NCBI RefSeq assembly: GCF_008632125.1
Contig: NZ_VWRN01000030.1
Location: 1-64,000 of the forward strand
Reading direction: 5' to 3'
Source: Cupriavidus cauae
Lineage (GTDB): Bacteria > Pseudomonadota > Gammaproteobacteria > Burkholderiales > Burkholderiaceae
DNA length: 64,000 nt
Shown here piece after piece: positions 43,287 to 51,672 of this stretch (the stretch's first letter is position 1; every line of letters starts with the position of its first letter). Both the position numbers and the translations under genes were made by a program. A model generated the notes under the pieces. That model had not been told where the DNA came from, ran no database searches, and worked only from the letters and a program-made list of their open reading frames with translations.

Positions 43287-45152
43287 CTAGAACCAGGCGT
43301 CCTGCATGTCGAGCGTGGTGCGGTCCAGCGACGCCAGCAGATCGAGCTGCGGGCCGACCTTCGGCAGTTCCCAGCGGAAGAAGTAGTCCGCCGCCGCGAG
43401 CTTGCCGCGATAGAAGTCCGCGTCCGCATGGCCCGACGGCAGCGCCGCCAGCGCGCGTTGTGCCAGCATCGCCTGCTCCAGCCAGATCCAGGCAACCACC
43501 ACGTGGCCGAACGCCTCCAGATAGACCGAGGCATTGGCCAGCGTCACCGCCGGATCGCCGGCCGCCCACAGCTGGGCCGTGACGTCGGCCAGCCGCGCGA
43601 CGCGCGCCGCCAGCGCCCGCGCATGCGTGCCCAGGGCCTCGTCGCCGCTCGCGATCGCGCGCTCGATGGTGGCCTGCACCACCTGCCCCAGCGCCTTGAA
43701 GGCGGCGCCCTCCTTCATCACGACCTTGCGCCCGAGCAGGTCCAGCCCCTGGATGCCGTGCGTGCCTTCGTGGATCGGATTCAGGCGGTTGTCGCGATAG
43801 AACTGCTCGACGTTGTACTCGCGCGTATAGCCGTAGCCGCCATGCACCTGGATCGCCAGGCTGTTGGCCTCCAGGCACCATTGCGACGGCCAGCTCTTGG
43901 CGATCGGGGTCAGGATGTCGAGCAGCAAGGCGAGGCGCTGATGCTCGGCCGTATCCCCTGCGGTGGCCGCGGCGCGCTCTTCGTCGACCAGCCGCGCGCA
44001 GTACAGGTTCAGCGCGAGCCCGCCCTCGACGTAGCTCTTCTGCGCCAGCAGCATGCGGCGCACGTCGGCATGCTCGACCAGCTTGACCTGCGGGCTCGAC
44101 GGGTCCTTGCCGCCGGGGCCGACCGGCCGGCCCTGCGGCCGGTTGCGCGCGTAGTCCAGCGCGTGCAGATAGCCGGTATAGCCGAGCATCACCGCGCCCA
44201 GGCCCACGCCGATGCGGGCCTCGTTCATCATGTGGAACATGCAGGCCAGGCCCTGGTGCGGCTGCCCGACCAGATAGCCGATCGCCCCCGCCTTGCCGCC
44301 GGGCCGGTAGCGCGTGCCCTCGCCGAAATTCAGCAGGCAGTTGGTGGTGCCGCGATAGCCCATCTTGTGGTTCAGGCCGGCCAGCACGACATCGTTGCGC
44401 TCGCCCAGCGAGCCGTCGGCATTGACCAGGAACTTGGGCACGATGAACAGCGAGATGCCCTTGACGCCGGGAATCAGCTTGCCGTCCGGGCCGGGGATCT
44501 TGGCCAGCACCAGATGCACGATGTTGTCGGACAGCTCGTGCTCGCCCGCCGAGATCCACATCTTGTTGCCGCGCAGGCGGTATTGCGCGCCCAGCGGCGA
44601 TTCGCCCTCGTACTCGGCGCGCGTGGTGATGTCCGACAGCGACGAGCCGGCCTGCGGCTCGGACAGGCACATGGTGCCGAAGAAGCGCCCTTCCAGCTCC
44701 GGCTTGACGAAGGTGTCGATCTGCGCCGGCGTGCCGTGCGTCAGCAGCAGGTTGGCGTTGCCGATGGTCAGGAAGGGATAGGAGCTGGTGCCGACGTTGG
44801 CGCCCTTGAAATACGCGAAGCCGGCCTTCTCGACCACCACCGGCAGCTGCATGCCGCCCAGCTCGTAATCCTGCCCGGCCGCCATCAGGCCGGCCTCGCA
44901 GAACGCCTTCAGCGCGGTCCTGACTTCGGGGATGATGGTGACGGTCTCGCCGTCGAAATGCGGTTCCTGCTGGTCGTTCTTCTTGTTGTGCGGCGCGAAC
45001 AGATCGGTGGCGATCTTCTCGCAGGTATCGAGCGCGGCGTCGAAGGTCTCGCGCGAGTGGTCGGCATAGCGCGGGATGCGCGTCAGCGTTTCGACATCGA
45101 GCCACTCGTAGAGCAGAAAATCGAGGTCGCGGCGGGAAAGGATCAACGACAT
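43287..45152 (-). CDS. Acyl-CoA dehydrogenase, large ~600-residue class
   Basis: A 621-residue FAD enzyme with an extra C-terminal domain, larger than the usual ~380 residues, as in the 3-methylmercaptopropionyl-CoA dehydrogenase/PA2815-like group. 'MCLSEPQAGSSLSDI' and 'WISAGEHE' form the FAD and acyl pocket. 'QVHGGYGYTREYNVEQFYRDNRLNPIHEGTHGIQ' holds the nucleotide loop and catalytic glutamate region. It makes the 2,3-double bond in acyl-CoA and passes electrons to ETF. The ATG at 45152 has AAGGAG about 12 bases upstream. It is central to the catabolic run. Confidence 0.94.
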   Translation of the reverse strand: MSLILSRRDLDFLLYEWLDVETLTRIPRYADHSRETFDAALDTCEKIATDLFAPHNKKNDQQEPHFDGETVTIIPEVRTALKAFCEAGLMAAGQDYELGGMQLPVVVEKAGFAYFKGANVGTSSYPFLTIGNANLLLTHGTPAQIDTFVKPELEGRFFGTMCLSEPQAGSSLSDITTRAEYEGESPLGAQYRLRGNKMWISAGEHELSDNIVHLVLAKIPGPDGKLIPGVKGISLFIVPKFLVNADGSLGERNDVVLAGLNHKMGYRGTTNCLLNFGEGTRYRPGGKAGAIGYLVGQPHQGLACMFHMMNEARIGVGLGAVMLGYTGYLHALDYARNRPQGRPVGPGGKDPSSPQVKLVEHADVRRMLLAQKSYVEGGLALNLYCARLVDEERAAATAGDTAEHQRLALLLDILTPIAKSWPSQWCLEANSLAIQVHGGYGYTREYNVEQFYRDNRLNPIHEGTHGIQGLDLLGRKVVMKEGAAFKALGQVVQATIERAIASGDEALGTHARALAARVARLADVTAQLWAAGDPAVTLANASVYLEAFGHVVVAWIWLEQAMLAQRALAALPSGHADADFYRGKLAAADYFFRWELPKVGPQLDLLASLDRTTLDMQDAWF

Positions 45153-45231
45153 GGCGATGGCCGCTCCTTGGGATGGGAATGAATGGGGAGAATGCGGACG
45201 TCGCCGTCCGCATCGCCGCCGGAAGGACCGC

Positions 45232-45774
45232 TCAGCCCGCCTCGCCCATCCGCGCGATGGTGCCCTGCGCGACCGCGCACAGCTTTTCCTCGCCGTCCTG
45301 GACGGCAAAGACATCGCAACGGACCACGGCCTGCTGCCGCCCGCGGCTGACGCACTCGGCACGCGCGATCAAGCGCTCGCCCAGCGCGGGGCGTACGTAA
45401 TTGATCTTGTATTCCGAGGTCACCACCGGCGCCGCCATCGCGGCGCCGCCGGCATAGGTCAGCGCGTTGTCGGCCAGATAGCTGACCACGCCGCCGTGGG
45501 CAAAGCCATGCTGCTGCCGCAAAGGCTGGCGCAGCGGCAGTTGCAGCTCGGCCCGCTGCGGCGTCAGCGCGGTCAGCTCCGCGCCGAGCAGCACCGAGAA
45601 CGGCTGCTCGGCGAGGATCGCGCGGCCGTGCGCCAGCAGGTCGCCCGACGCGCCCAGGTCGCGCGGCTGGCCGCGCTCGCCGGGCTCGTTGGCGGAGCCC
45701 GCCGGACCGGTGGACCCTGCAGGCCCTGTGGACCCGGCCGAGCCGGCGGACGGTGTGGCGGACGGTGCGGACAC
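45232..45774 (-). CDS. PaaI-type thioesterase with a collagen-like N-terminal stretch
   Basis: A hotdog domain with 'QQHGFAHGGVVSYLADNALTYAGG' (HGG motif) and 'VTSEYKINYVRPALGERL'. No ATG lies near the family start. A GTG at 45774, 13 bp after the thiolase stop and with GAGG eight bases upstream, gives 180 residues; an ATG at 45828 inside the thiolase gene is the alternative. The first ~35 residues are Gly-x-y-like ('GSAGSTGPAGSTGPAGSA'), encoded by repeats and absent from typical relatives, so translation might begin further in. Probably hydrolyses an acyl-CoA. Confidence 0.8.
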   Translation of the reverse strand: MSAPSATPSAGSAGSTGPAGSTGPAGSANEPGERGQPRDLGASGDLLAHGRAILAEQPFSVLLGAELTALTPQRAELQLPLRQPLRQQHGFAHGGVVSYLADNALTYAGGAAMAAPVVTSEYKINYVRPALGERLIARAECVSRGRQQAVVRCDVFAVQDGEEKLCAVAQGTIARMGEAG

Positions 45775-45787
45775 CGGCGGCCTCGGC

Positions 45788-46966
45788 TTACAGCACCTCG
45801 AACAGCCCGGCCGCGCCCTGGCCGCCACCGATGCACATGGTGACGACCACGTACTTGACGTCGCGGCGCTTGCCTTCGATCAGCGCATGGCCGACCAGGC
45901 GCGCGCCCGAGACGCCGTAGGGGTGGCCCACCGCGATCGCGCCGCCGTTGACGTTCAGGCGGTCCATCGGGATGCCCAGCTTGTCGGCGCAGTACAGCAC
46001 CTGCACGGCAAACGCCTCGTTCAGCTCCCACAGGCCGATGTCCTCGACCTTCAGGCCGGCCTTCTTCAGCAGCTTGGGCACCGCGAACACCGGGCCGATG
46101 CCCATTTCATCGGGCTCGCAGCCGGCCACCGCGAAGCCGCGGAAGGCGCCGAGCGGCTTCAGGCCGCGCTGCTCCGCCAGCTTCGCGTTCATCACCACCG
46201 CGGCCGAAGCGCCGTCGGAGAACTGCGACGCATTGCCGGCCGCGATCACGCCGCCGGGCATCGCGGTGCGGATCTTCGACACGCCTTCGTAGGTGGTGTC
46301 CGGGCGGATGCCTTCGTCGGCCGAGACCGTGACCTCGCGCGTCACCAGCTGCCCGGTGGCCTTGTCGGCGACGCCGGCCAGCACCGTCAGCGGCACGATC
46401 TCGTCGTTGAACTTGCCGGCCTCCTGCGCCGCCGCCGCGCGCAGCTGGCTCTGCACGCCGTACTCGTCCTGGCGCTCGCGCGGGATGTTGTAGCGCTTGG
46501 CGACGTTCTCCGCGGTCTGCAGCATGCTCCAGTAGATCTCCGGCTTGTTCTTGACCAGCCAGCCTTCCTGGATCATGTGGCGATTCATTTCCTGCTGCAC
46601 GCAGGAGATGCTCTCCACCCCGCCGGCCACGAAGATGTCGCCCTCGTCGGCGATCACGCGCTGCGCGGCCATCGCGATGGTCTGCAGGCCCGACGAGCAG
46701 AAGCGGTTCACCGTGGCGCCCGGCACCGTCACCGGGCAGCCGGCGCGCAGCGCGATCTGGCGCGCGATATTGGCGCCGGTCGCGCCTTCGGGATTGGCGC
46801 AGCCCATCAGCACGTCCTCGACCTCGCCCGGCTCGATGTTGGCGCGCGCGATCGCGTGCTGGACCACATGGCCGCCGAGGGTGGCGCCGTGCGTCATGTT
46901 GAAGCCGCCCTTCCAGCTCTTGGCCAGACCGGTCCGTGCGGTCGATACGATCACTGCCTCGTTCAT
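45788..46966 (-). CDS. Acetyl-CoA C-acyltransferase (thiolase)
   Basis: A 392-residue thiolase. The acylated cysteine is in '[17 protein letters not shown]' (Cys90), the base histidine in '[15 protein letters not shown]' (His348), and the second cysteine in '[11 protein letters not shown]' (Cys378). It cleaves 3-ketoacyl-CoA to acetyl-CoA and a shorter acyl-CoA, the last step of beta-oxidation. GAGGAG precedes the ATG. It follows the FadB-type gene and a nicotinamidase gene on the same strand. Confidence 0.95.
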   Translation of the reverse strand: MNEAVIVSTARTGLAKSWKGGFNMTHGATLGGHVVQHAIARANIEPGEVEDVLMGCANPEGATGANIARQIALRAGCPVTVPGATVNRFCSSGLQTIAMAAQRVIADEGDIFVAGGVESISCVQQEMNRHMIQEGWLVKNKPEIYWSMLQTAENVAKRYNIPRERQDEYGVQSQLRAAAAQEAGKFNDEIVPLTVLAGVADKATGQLVTREVTVSADEGIRPDTTYEGVSKIRTAMPGGVIAAGNASQFSDGASAAVVMNAKLAEQRGLKPLGAFRGFAVAGCEPDEMGIGPVFAVPKLLKKAGLKVEDIGLWELNEAFAVQVLYCADKLGIPMDRLNVNGGAIAVGHPYGVSGARLVGHALIEGKRRDVKYVVVTMCIGGGQGAAGLFEVL

Positions 46967-47047
46967 TTGTTGCTCCTCAGTATTCTCGGTGTCTGGTGTG
47001 TCTCGATGTCTCGATGTCTCGGTGCCCGCGCCCTCGCGCGAGCCATG

Positions 47048-47695
47048 TCAGCTCAGCAGCTCGGCGGCGCGCATCCTGCCGACGCCCGCCTTGGCGAGGC
47101 TCGCCCAGGCGGCGTCCAGCGATCCGTTCAGGTCGATCGCGCGGCAGGCGTCCTCGACCACCACCGCGTCGAAGCCCGCGGCGCGCGCGTCCAGCGCGCT
47201 CCAGGCCACGCAGTAGTCGGTCGCGAGTCCAACGCAAACGACCCGGCGCACGCCATGCTCGCGCAGATAGCCGGCCAGCCCGGTCGGGGTCGTGCGATCC
47301 GCCTCGACAAAGGCGGAATAGCTGTCGACCTCGCGCTGATGGCCCTTGCGGATCACCAGCCGCGCGTGCGGCACCGCCAGTTGCGGATGCAGCTCGGCGC
47401 CCGCTTGCCCCTGCACGCAGTGCGCGGGCCACAGCACCTGCTCGCCATACGGCAGCGTGGTGGTCTGGAACGGCGCCGCGCCGGCATGGTTGACCGCGAA
47501 CGACACGTGGTCGACCGGATGCCAGTCCTGCGTCAGCACCACATGCGTGAACGCCTCGGCCAGCCGGTTGATCACCGGCACGACCTGGTCGCCTTCGGGC
47601 ACGGCGAGCGCGCCGCCGGGCATGAAGTCGTTCTGCACATCGATCACCAGCAGGCAATCGCTGTTGCCGAAGCGTCTGCGCAAGGTCGTGTCCAT
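47048..47695 (-). CDS. pncA: Nicotinamidase / isochorismatase-family amidohydrolase
   Basis: A 215-residue cysteine hydrolase. The triad is visible: Asp19 in 'LLVIDVQNDFMPGGAL', Lys117 in 'LVIRKGHQ' and Cys162 in 'VGLATDYCVAWSAL'. Metal ligands lie in 'QDWHPVDHVSF' (Asp57, His59, His63). This matches PncA, which converts nicotinamide to nicotinate for NAD salvage. The start at 47695 follows the FadB-type stop by 35 bp, a spacer of 'gtcgccgt' repeats. Its place within a beta-oxidation run is unusual and may tie NAD supply to the pathway. Confidence 0.92.
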   Translation of the reverse strand: MDTTLRRRFGNSDCLLVIDVQNDFMPGGALAVPEGDQVVPVINRLAEAFTHVVLTQDWHPVDHVSFAVNHAGAAPFQTTTLPYGEQVLWPAHCVQGQAGAELHPQLAVPHARLVIRKGHQREVDSYSAFVEADRTTPTGLAGYLREHGVRRVVCVGLATDYCVAWSALDARAAGFDAVVVEDACRAIDLNGSLDAAWASLAKAGVGRMRAAELLS

Positions 47696-47730
47696 CGCGT
47701 CGCCGTTGTCGCCGTGGCCGCCGTCGCCCC

Positions 47731-49812
47731 TCAGCCGTTGAAGCCCTTGCCCTCGGCCGCCAGCTTCTTGAGCAGCGGCGCCGGCTCCCACGCTTCGCCG
47801 TGGTAGCCCTTGGCATAGCGCTGCATCGACAGCAGCACGTTGTACAGGCCGACCTGGTCCGCGTAAAGCATCGGGCCGCCGCGATGCAGCGGGAAGCCGT
47901 AGCCGGTCAGGTAGACCATGTCGATGTCCGAGGCCTTCGAGGCAATGCCTTCCTCGAGAATCTTCGCGCCTTCATTGACCAGCGCGTACACCAGGCGCTC
48001 GACGATCTCCTCGTCCGAGATCTTGCGGCGCGTGATGCCGAGATCCTTGGAATGCTGGACGATCATCTCGTTGACCTGCTGGTTCGGATACGGCTTGCGG
48101 TCGCCCGGCTTGTAGTCGTACCAGCCCGCGCCGGTCTTCTGGCCGAAACGGCCCATCTCGCACAGCAGATCGGCGGTCTTCGAATACTGGATGTCCGGCT
48201 TTTCCACCGCGCGGCGCTTGCGGATCGCCCAGCCGATGTCGTTGCCGGCCAGGTCGCCCATGCGGAACGGACCCATCGCGAAGCCGAACTTCTCGATCGC
48301 CTTGTCGACCTGCTCGGGCAGCGCGCCCTCGTCCAGCAGATAGCCGGCCTGGCGGCTGTACTGCTCGATCATGCGGTTGCCGATGAAGCCGTCGCAGACG
48401 CCCGACACCACCGCGGTCTTCTTGATCTTCTTGGCGACCTGCATGACCGTGGCCAGCACGTCCTTGCCGGTCTTGTCGCCGCGCACCACTTCCAGCAGCT
48501 TCATCACGTTGGCCGGGCTGAAGAAGTGCATGCCGACCACGTCCTGCGGACGCTTGGTGAACGAGGCGATCTTGTTGACGTCGAGCGTCGAGGTGTTCGA
48601 GGCCAGGATCGCGCCGGGCTTGGCGACTTCGTCCAGCTTCTTGAACACGGTTTCCTTGACGCCCATTTCCTCGAACACCGCCTCGATGATCAGGTCGGCG
48701 TCCTTGATGTCGTCATAGGACAGCGTGGTCGACAGCAGACCCATGCGCTGCTCGACCTTCTCCTGCGTCAGCTTGCCCTTCTTGGCGCTGTTCTCGTAGT
48801 TGCGGCGGATCGTCGCCACGCCGCGGTCCAGCGCTTCCTGCTTGGTTTCCAGCACCGTGACCGGGATGCCCGCGTTCAGGAAGTTCATCGAGATGCCGCC
48901 GCCCATGGTGCCGGCACCGATCACGGCGACCTTCTCGATCTTGCGGGTCGGCGTGTCCGACGGCACGTCGGGAATCTTGCTGGCGGCGCGCTCGCCGAAG
49001 AAGGCATGGCGCAGCGCGCGCGATTCCGGCGTATTGACCAGGAACATGAAGCCTTCGCGCTCCAGGCGCAGGCCCTCGTCGAAGGGCTTGAGCGAAGCGG
49101 CCACGGCCTCGACGCACTTGCCCGGCGCCGGGAAGTTCTTCGCCACGGCGGCAACGGTGTTCCTGGCGAAGGCGAGGAAGCCCTCGGCGTTTTCATGGCG
49201 CACCTTCAGGTCGCGCACCTTCGGGTGCGGGCCGGGCGCGGACGCCGCCTTGCGCGCAAAGGCGATCGCGGCGGGCAGCACGTCGCCTTCCACGATCTCG
49301 TCGAACAGCTTGGTGCCGGCGAACTTCTCCGACGGTACCGGATTGCCGGTCACGATCATGTTGAGCGCGGCCTCCAGGCCGATCACGCGCGGCAGGCGCT
49401 GCGTGCCGCCGGCGCCCGGCAGGATGCCCAGCTTGACTTCGGGCAGCGCGATCTGCGCACCCTTGGCGACGACGCGGTAGTTGCAGCCCAGCGCCAGCTC
49501 CAGACCGCCGCCCATCGCCACCGAATGCACCGCGGCGACGACCGGCTTGGTCGAATTCTCGATCACCTTGATCACCGAATGCAGCGTCGGCTCCTGCGTC
49601 GCCTTCGGCGTGTTGAACTCGCGGATATCGGCGCCGCCCGAGAACGCCTTGCCAGCGCCGGTGATGACGACCGCCTTGACCGCGGCATCGTCCAGCGCAC
49701 GGGTCATGCCTTCGACGATGCCAAGCCGGGTGCTGTGACCCAGGCCGTTGACAGGGGGATTGTCGAGCGTGATGACGGCGATGCCGTCCTGAACCTGATA
49801 CTGCGCTGTCAT
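47731..49812 (-). CDS. Bifunctional enoyl-CoA hydratase / 3-hydroxyacyl-CoA dehydrogenase
   Basis: A 693-residue FadB/FadJ-type protein. The hydratase half has 'TGAGKAFSGGADIREF', 'GGGLELALGCNYRV' and 'PEVKLGILPGAGGTQRLPR'. The dehydrogenase half starts near residue 293 with 'KVAVIGAGTMGGGISMNFL' and has the catalytic histidine in 'VVGMHFFSPANVMKLLEVV'. Two C-terminal dehydrogenase domains follow, with 'AGWYDYKPGDRKPYP'. It performs the middle steps of beta-oxidation. The ATG at 49812 has AAAGGA seven bases upstream. The operator at 49956-49967 lies 144 bp before it, so it probably starts the catabolic operon. Confidence 0.95.
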   Translation of the reverse strand: MTAQYQVQDGIAVITLDNPPVNGLGHSTRLGIVEGMTRALDDAAVKAVVITGAGKAFSGGADIREFNTPKATQEPTLHSVIKVIENSTKPVVAAVHSVAMGGGLELALGCNYRVVAKGAQIALPEVKLGILPGAGGTQRLPRVIGLEAALNMIVTGNPVPSEKFAGTKLFDEIVEGDVLPAAIAFARKAASAPGPHPKVRDLKVRHENAEGFLAFARNTVAAVAKNFPAPGKCVEAVAASLKPFDEGLRLEREGFMFLVNTPESRALRHAFFGERAASKIPDVPSDTPTRKIEKVAVIGAGTMGGGISMNFLNAGIPVTVLETKQEALDRGVATIRRNYENSAKKGKLTQEKVEQRMGLLSTTLSYDDIKDADLIIEAVFEEMGVKETVFKKLDEVAKPGAILASNTSTLDVNKIASFTKRPQDVVGMHFFSPANVMKLLEVVRGDKTGKDVLATVMQVAKKIKKTAVVSGVCDGFIGNRMIEQYSRQAGYLLDEGALPEQVDKAIEKFGFAMGPFRMGDLAGNDIGWAIRKRRAVEKPDIQYSKTADLLCEMGRFGQKTGAGWYDYKPGDRKPYPNQQVNEMIVQHSKDLGITRRKISDEEIVERLVYALVNEGAKILEEGIASKASDIDMVYLTGYGFPLHRGGPMLYADQVGLYNVLLSMQRYAKGYHGEAWEPAPLLKKLAAEGKGFNG

Positions 49813-49955
49813 GCTGGTTCCTTTGGTGTCTTGGTTGTCTCGGGATTCGAATTCTCGAATATTGTTTTTACTTCGGCTGCGCCATGGGCACCCCTGGAAT
49901 GGTACGCGCGAGCGGCCGGCCCGGGAGGCGCAGCGAAACAAGCATACACAAAATA

Positions 49956-49967
49956 GAACGGTCGTTC
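49956..49967. promoter_or_regulatory. Inverted repeat GAACG-GT-CGTTC, shared operator site 2
   Basis: A perfect 5-bp dyad in an AT-rich patch ('aaaatagaacggtcgttcaa'), between the end of the liv operon and the FadB-type gene, where the promoter of the catabolic run is expected. It matches the sites at 34346 and 57180. Confidence 0.7.
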
Positions 49968-50006
49968 AATTTCTATTTTGGAGGAGAAATTCGCCGCTGC
50001 AGGCAC

Positions 50007-50042
50007 AAAAAAAGCACGCCATGCGGGGGCTGCATGGCGCGC
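50007..50042 (-). terminator. Strong rho-independent terminator of the liv operon
   Basis: On the minus strand an 11-bp stem (gcgcgccatgc / gcatggcgtgc, one G-T wobble) with a 7-base loop is followed by seven T residues. It lies 93 bp after the livF stop and separates the ABC operon from the FadB-type operon promoter. Confidence 0.85.
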
Positions 50043-50134
50043 CTTCATGGCATGCATGGTCGAAACGGAAGCGGTCGATAACAGCCGCTTCACAGCCTCT
50101 TTAGCGGCCTCTTCAACAGCCTGTTCTGGGGCCC

Positions 50135-50848
50135 TCAAACCTCCAACCACTCCTTGCGCACCTGCGCATTGCCCTTGAGTTCGGCTGGCGTTCCCTCGAA
50201 GACGATATGGCCGTGGCCCATCACGTAGACGCGCTGCGAGATGTCGAGCGCGATCGCCAGTTTCTGCTCGATCAGCAGCACCGAGACGCCGCGCTCCTTC
50301 AGCACCTTCAGGTAGTCGGCGACCTGGGCGACGATCATCGGCGCCAGCCCTTCGGTGGGCTCGTCGATCAGCACCAGGTCGGGGTCGCCCATCAGCGTGC
50401 GGCACAGCGTCAGCATCTGCTGCTCGCCGCCGGACAGCACGCCGGCCGGCGTGTTCTCGCGCTCCTTCAGGCGCGGGAACAGCGCGAACATGTCGTCGGT
50501 GCTCCAGCGCGGCCGGCTCTGGCGCGGATTCGGCTTCTCGCCCAGCAGCAGGTTCTGGCGCACCGTCAGCGTGGGGAAGATGTCGCGGTTCTCGGGCACG
50601 TAGCCCACACCCAGATGCGCGATCTCGAAGGTGCGCCGCCCGAGGATCTCGTCGCCGCGAAAGCGCACCGAGCCCTCGGACTTGACCATGCCGAGGATGG
50701 CCTTGGCCATGGTCGAGCGCCCGACCCCGTTGCGCCCCAGCAGCGCGACGATCTCACCCTCGTCGATATGCAGATCGACGCCATGCAGGATATGGCTCTT
50801 GCCGTAGTAGGCGTGCAGCCCCTGCACTTCCAGCATGCGCTTGCCCAT
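50135..50848 (-). CDS. livF: Branched-chain amino acid-type ABC transporter, ATPase LivF
   Basis: A 237-residue ATPase. Walker A is in 'VALLGRNGVGRSTMAKAILG', where the usual Gly-Lys-Ser is replaced by Gly-Arg-Ser, notable because the P-loop lysine is normally essential. The signature 'LSGGEQQMLTLCRTLM' and Walker B 'LVLIDEPTEGLAP' are present. The start codon shares one base with the livG stop. If the Arg is real and not a sequencing error, this subunit may bind ATP poorly and rely on LivG. It is the last gene of the operon. Confidence 0.93.
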   Translation of the reverse strand: MGKRMLEVQGLHAYYGKSHILHGVDLHIDEGEIVALLGRNGVGRSTMAKAILGMVKSEGSVRFRGDEILGRRTFEIAHLGVGYVPENRDIFPTLTVRQNLLLGEKPNPRQSRPRWSTDDMFALFPRLKERENTPAGVLSGGEQQMLTLCRTLMGDPDLVLIDEPTEGLAPMIVAQVADYLKVLKERGVSVLLIEQKLAIALDISQRVYVMGHGHIVFEGTPAELKGNAQVRKEWLEV

Positions 50849-51672
50849 CAGTGCGCCCCCTCGCTTGCGCTTGCGCCCACCGCGCCCGCGCCTTCGCCCC
50901 CGCCTTCGCCCTCGTCCAGCGTCGTGCCCAGGTAGGCCTCCTTGACGCGGCGATCGTTGCGGATGGCCTCGGGCGTGCCGGTCGCGATCACCTCGCCGTA
51001 GACCAGCACCGAGATGCGGTCCGCCAGCCCGAACACCACGCTCATGTCGTGCTCGACCATCACCAGCGTCTTGCCCACGGTCACCTTGCGGATCAGCTCG
51101 ACCGCATGGTCCGACTCCGAGCGGCTCATGCCGGCGGTCGGCTCGTCCAGCAGGATCACGTCGGCGCCGCCGGCGATGGTGATGCCGATCTCCAGCGCGC
51201 GTTGCTCCGCGTAGGTCAGCAGGCCCGACTGCGTATGACGCCGGTGCTGCAGGCCGATCAGCTCCAGCACCTCCTCGGCCCGTTCGCGTGCGTCGCGCAG
51301 CTCGGACAGCCGGTGCCAGAACGAGTACTTGTAGCCCAGCGCCCACAGCACCGCGCAGCGCAGGTTCTCGAACACCGTCAGCCGATGGAAGATGTTGGTG
51401 ATCTGGAAGCTGCGCGACAGCCCCTTGCGATTGATCACGAAGGGCTGCAGGCCGCCGATCTCCTCGCCATTGAGCCGCACCGAGCCCGAGGTCGGCGCGA
51501 AGCGGCCCGAGATCAGATTGAAGGTGGTCGACTTGCCCGCGCCGTTGGGACCGATCAGCGCATGGCGCTCGCCGCGCGCGATGTTCAGCGTCACGCCGCG
51601 GATGATCTCGGTCTGGCCAAAGCGCTTGCGCACATCGGTCAGTTCCAGCGCCGCCGTGGTATCCCGCCTCAT
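50848..51672 (-). CDS. livG: Branched-chain amino acid-type ABC transporter, ATPase LivG
   Basis: A 274-residue ATPase with a full Walker A 'ALIGPNGAGKSTTFNLISG', signature 'LTYAEQRALEIGITIAGG' (Leu-Thr-Tyr-Ala-Glu in place of LSGGE, as usual in LivG) and Walker B 'VILLDEPTAGM'. The C-terminus ends in a Gly/Glu/Ala-rich tail encoded by short repeats ('gcttgcgctt', 'gccttcgccc'). It overlaps livM by 4 bp (ATGA). Confidence 0.94.
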   Translation of the reverse strand: MRRDTTAALELTDVRKRFGQTEIIRGVTLNIARGERHALIGPNGAGKSTTFNLISGRFAPTSGSVRLNGEEIGGLQPFVINRKGLSRSFQITNIFHRLTVFENLRCAVLWALGYKYSFWHRLSELRDARERAEEVLELIGLQHRRHTQSGLLTYAEQRALEIGITIAGGADVILLDEPTAGMSRSESDHAVELIRKVTVGKTLVMVEHDMSVVFGLADRISVLVYGEVIATGTPEAIRNDRRVKEAYLGTTLDEGEGGGEGAGAVGASASEGAH

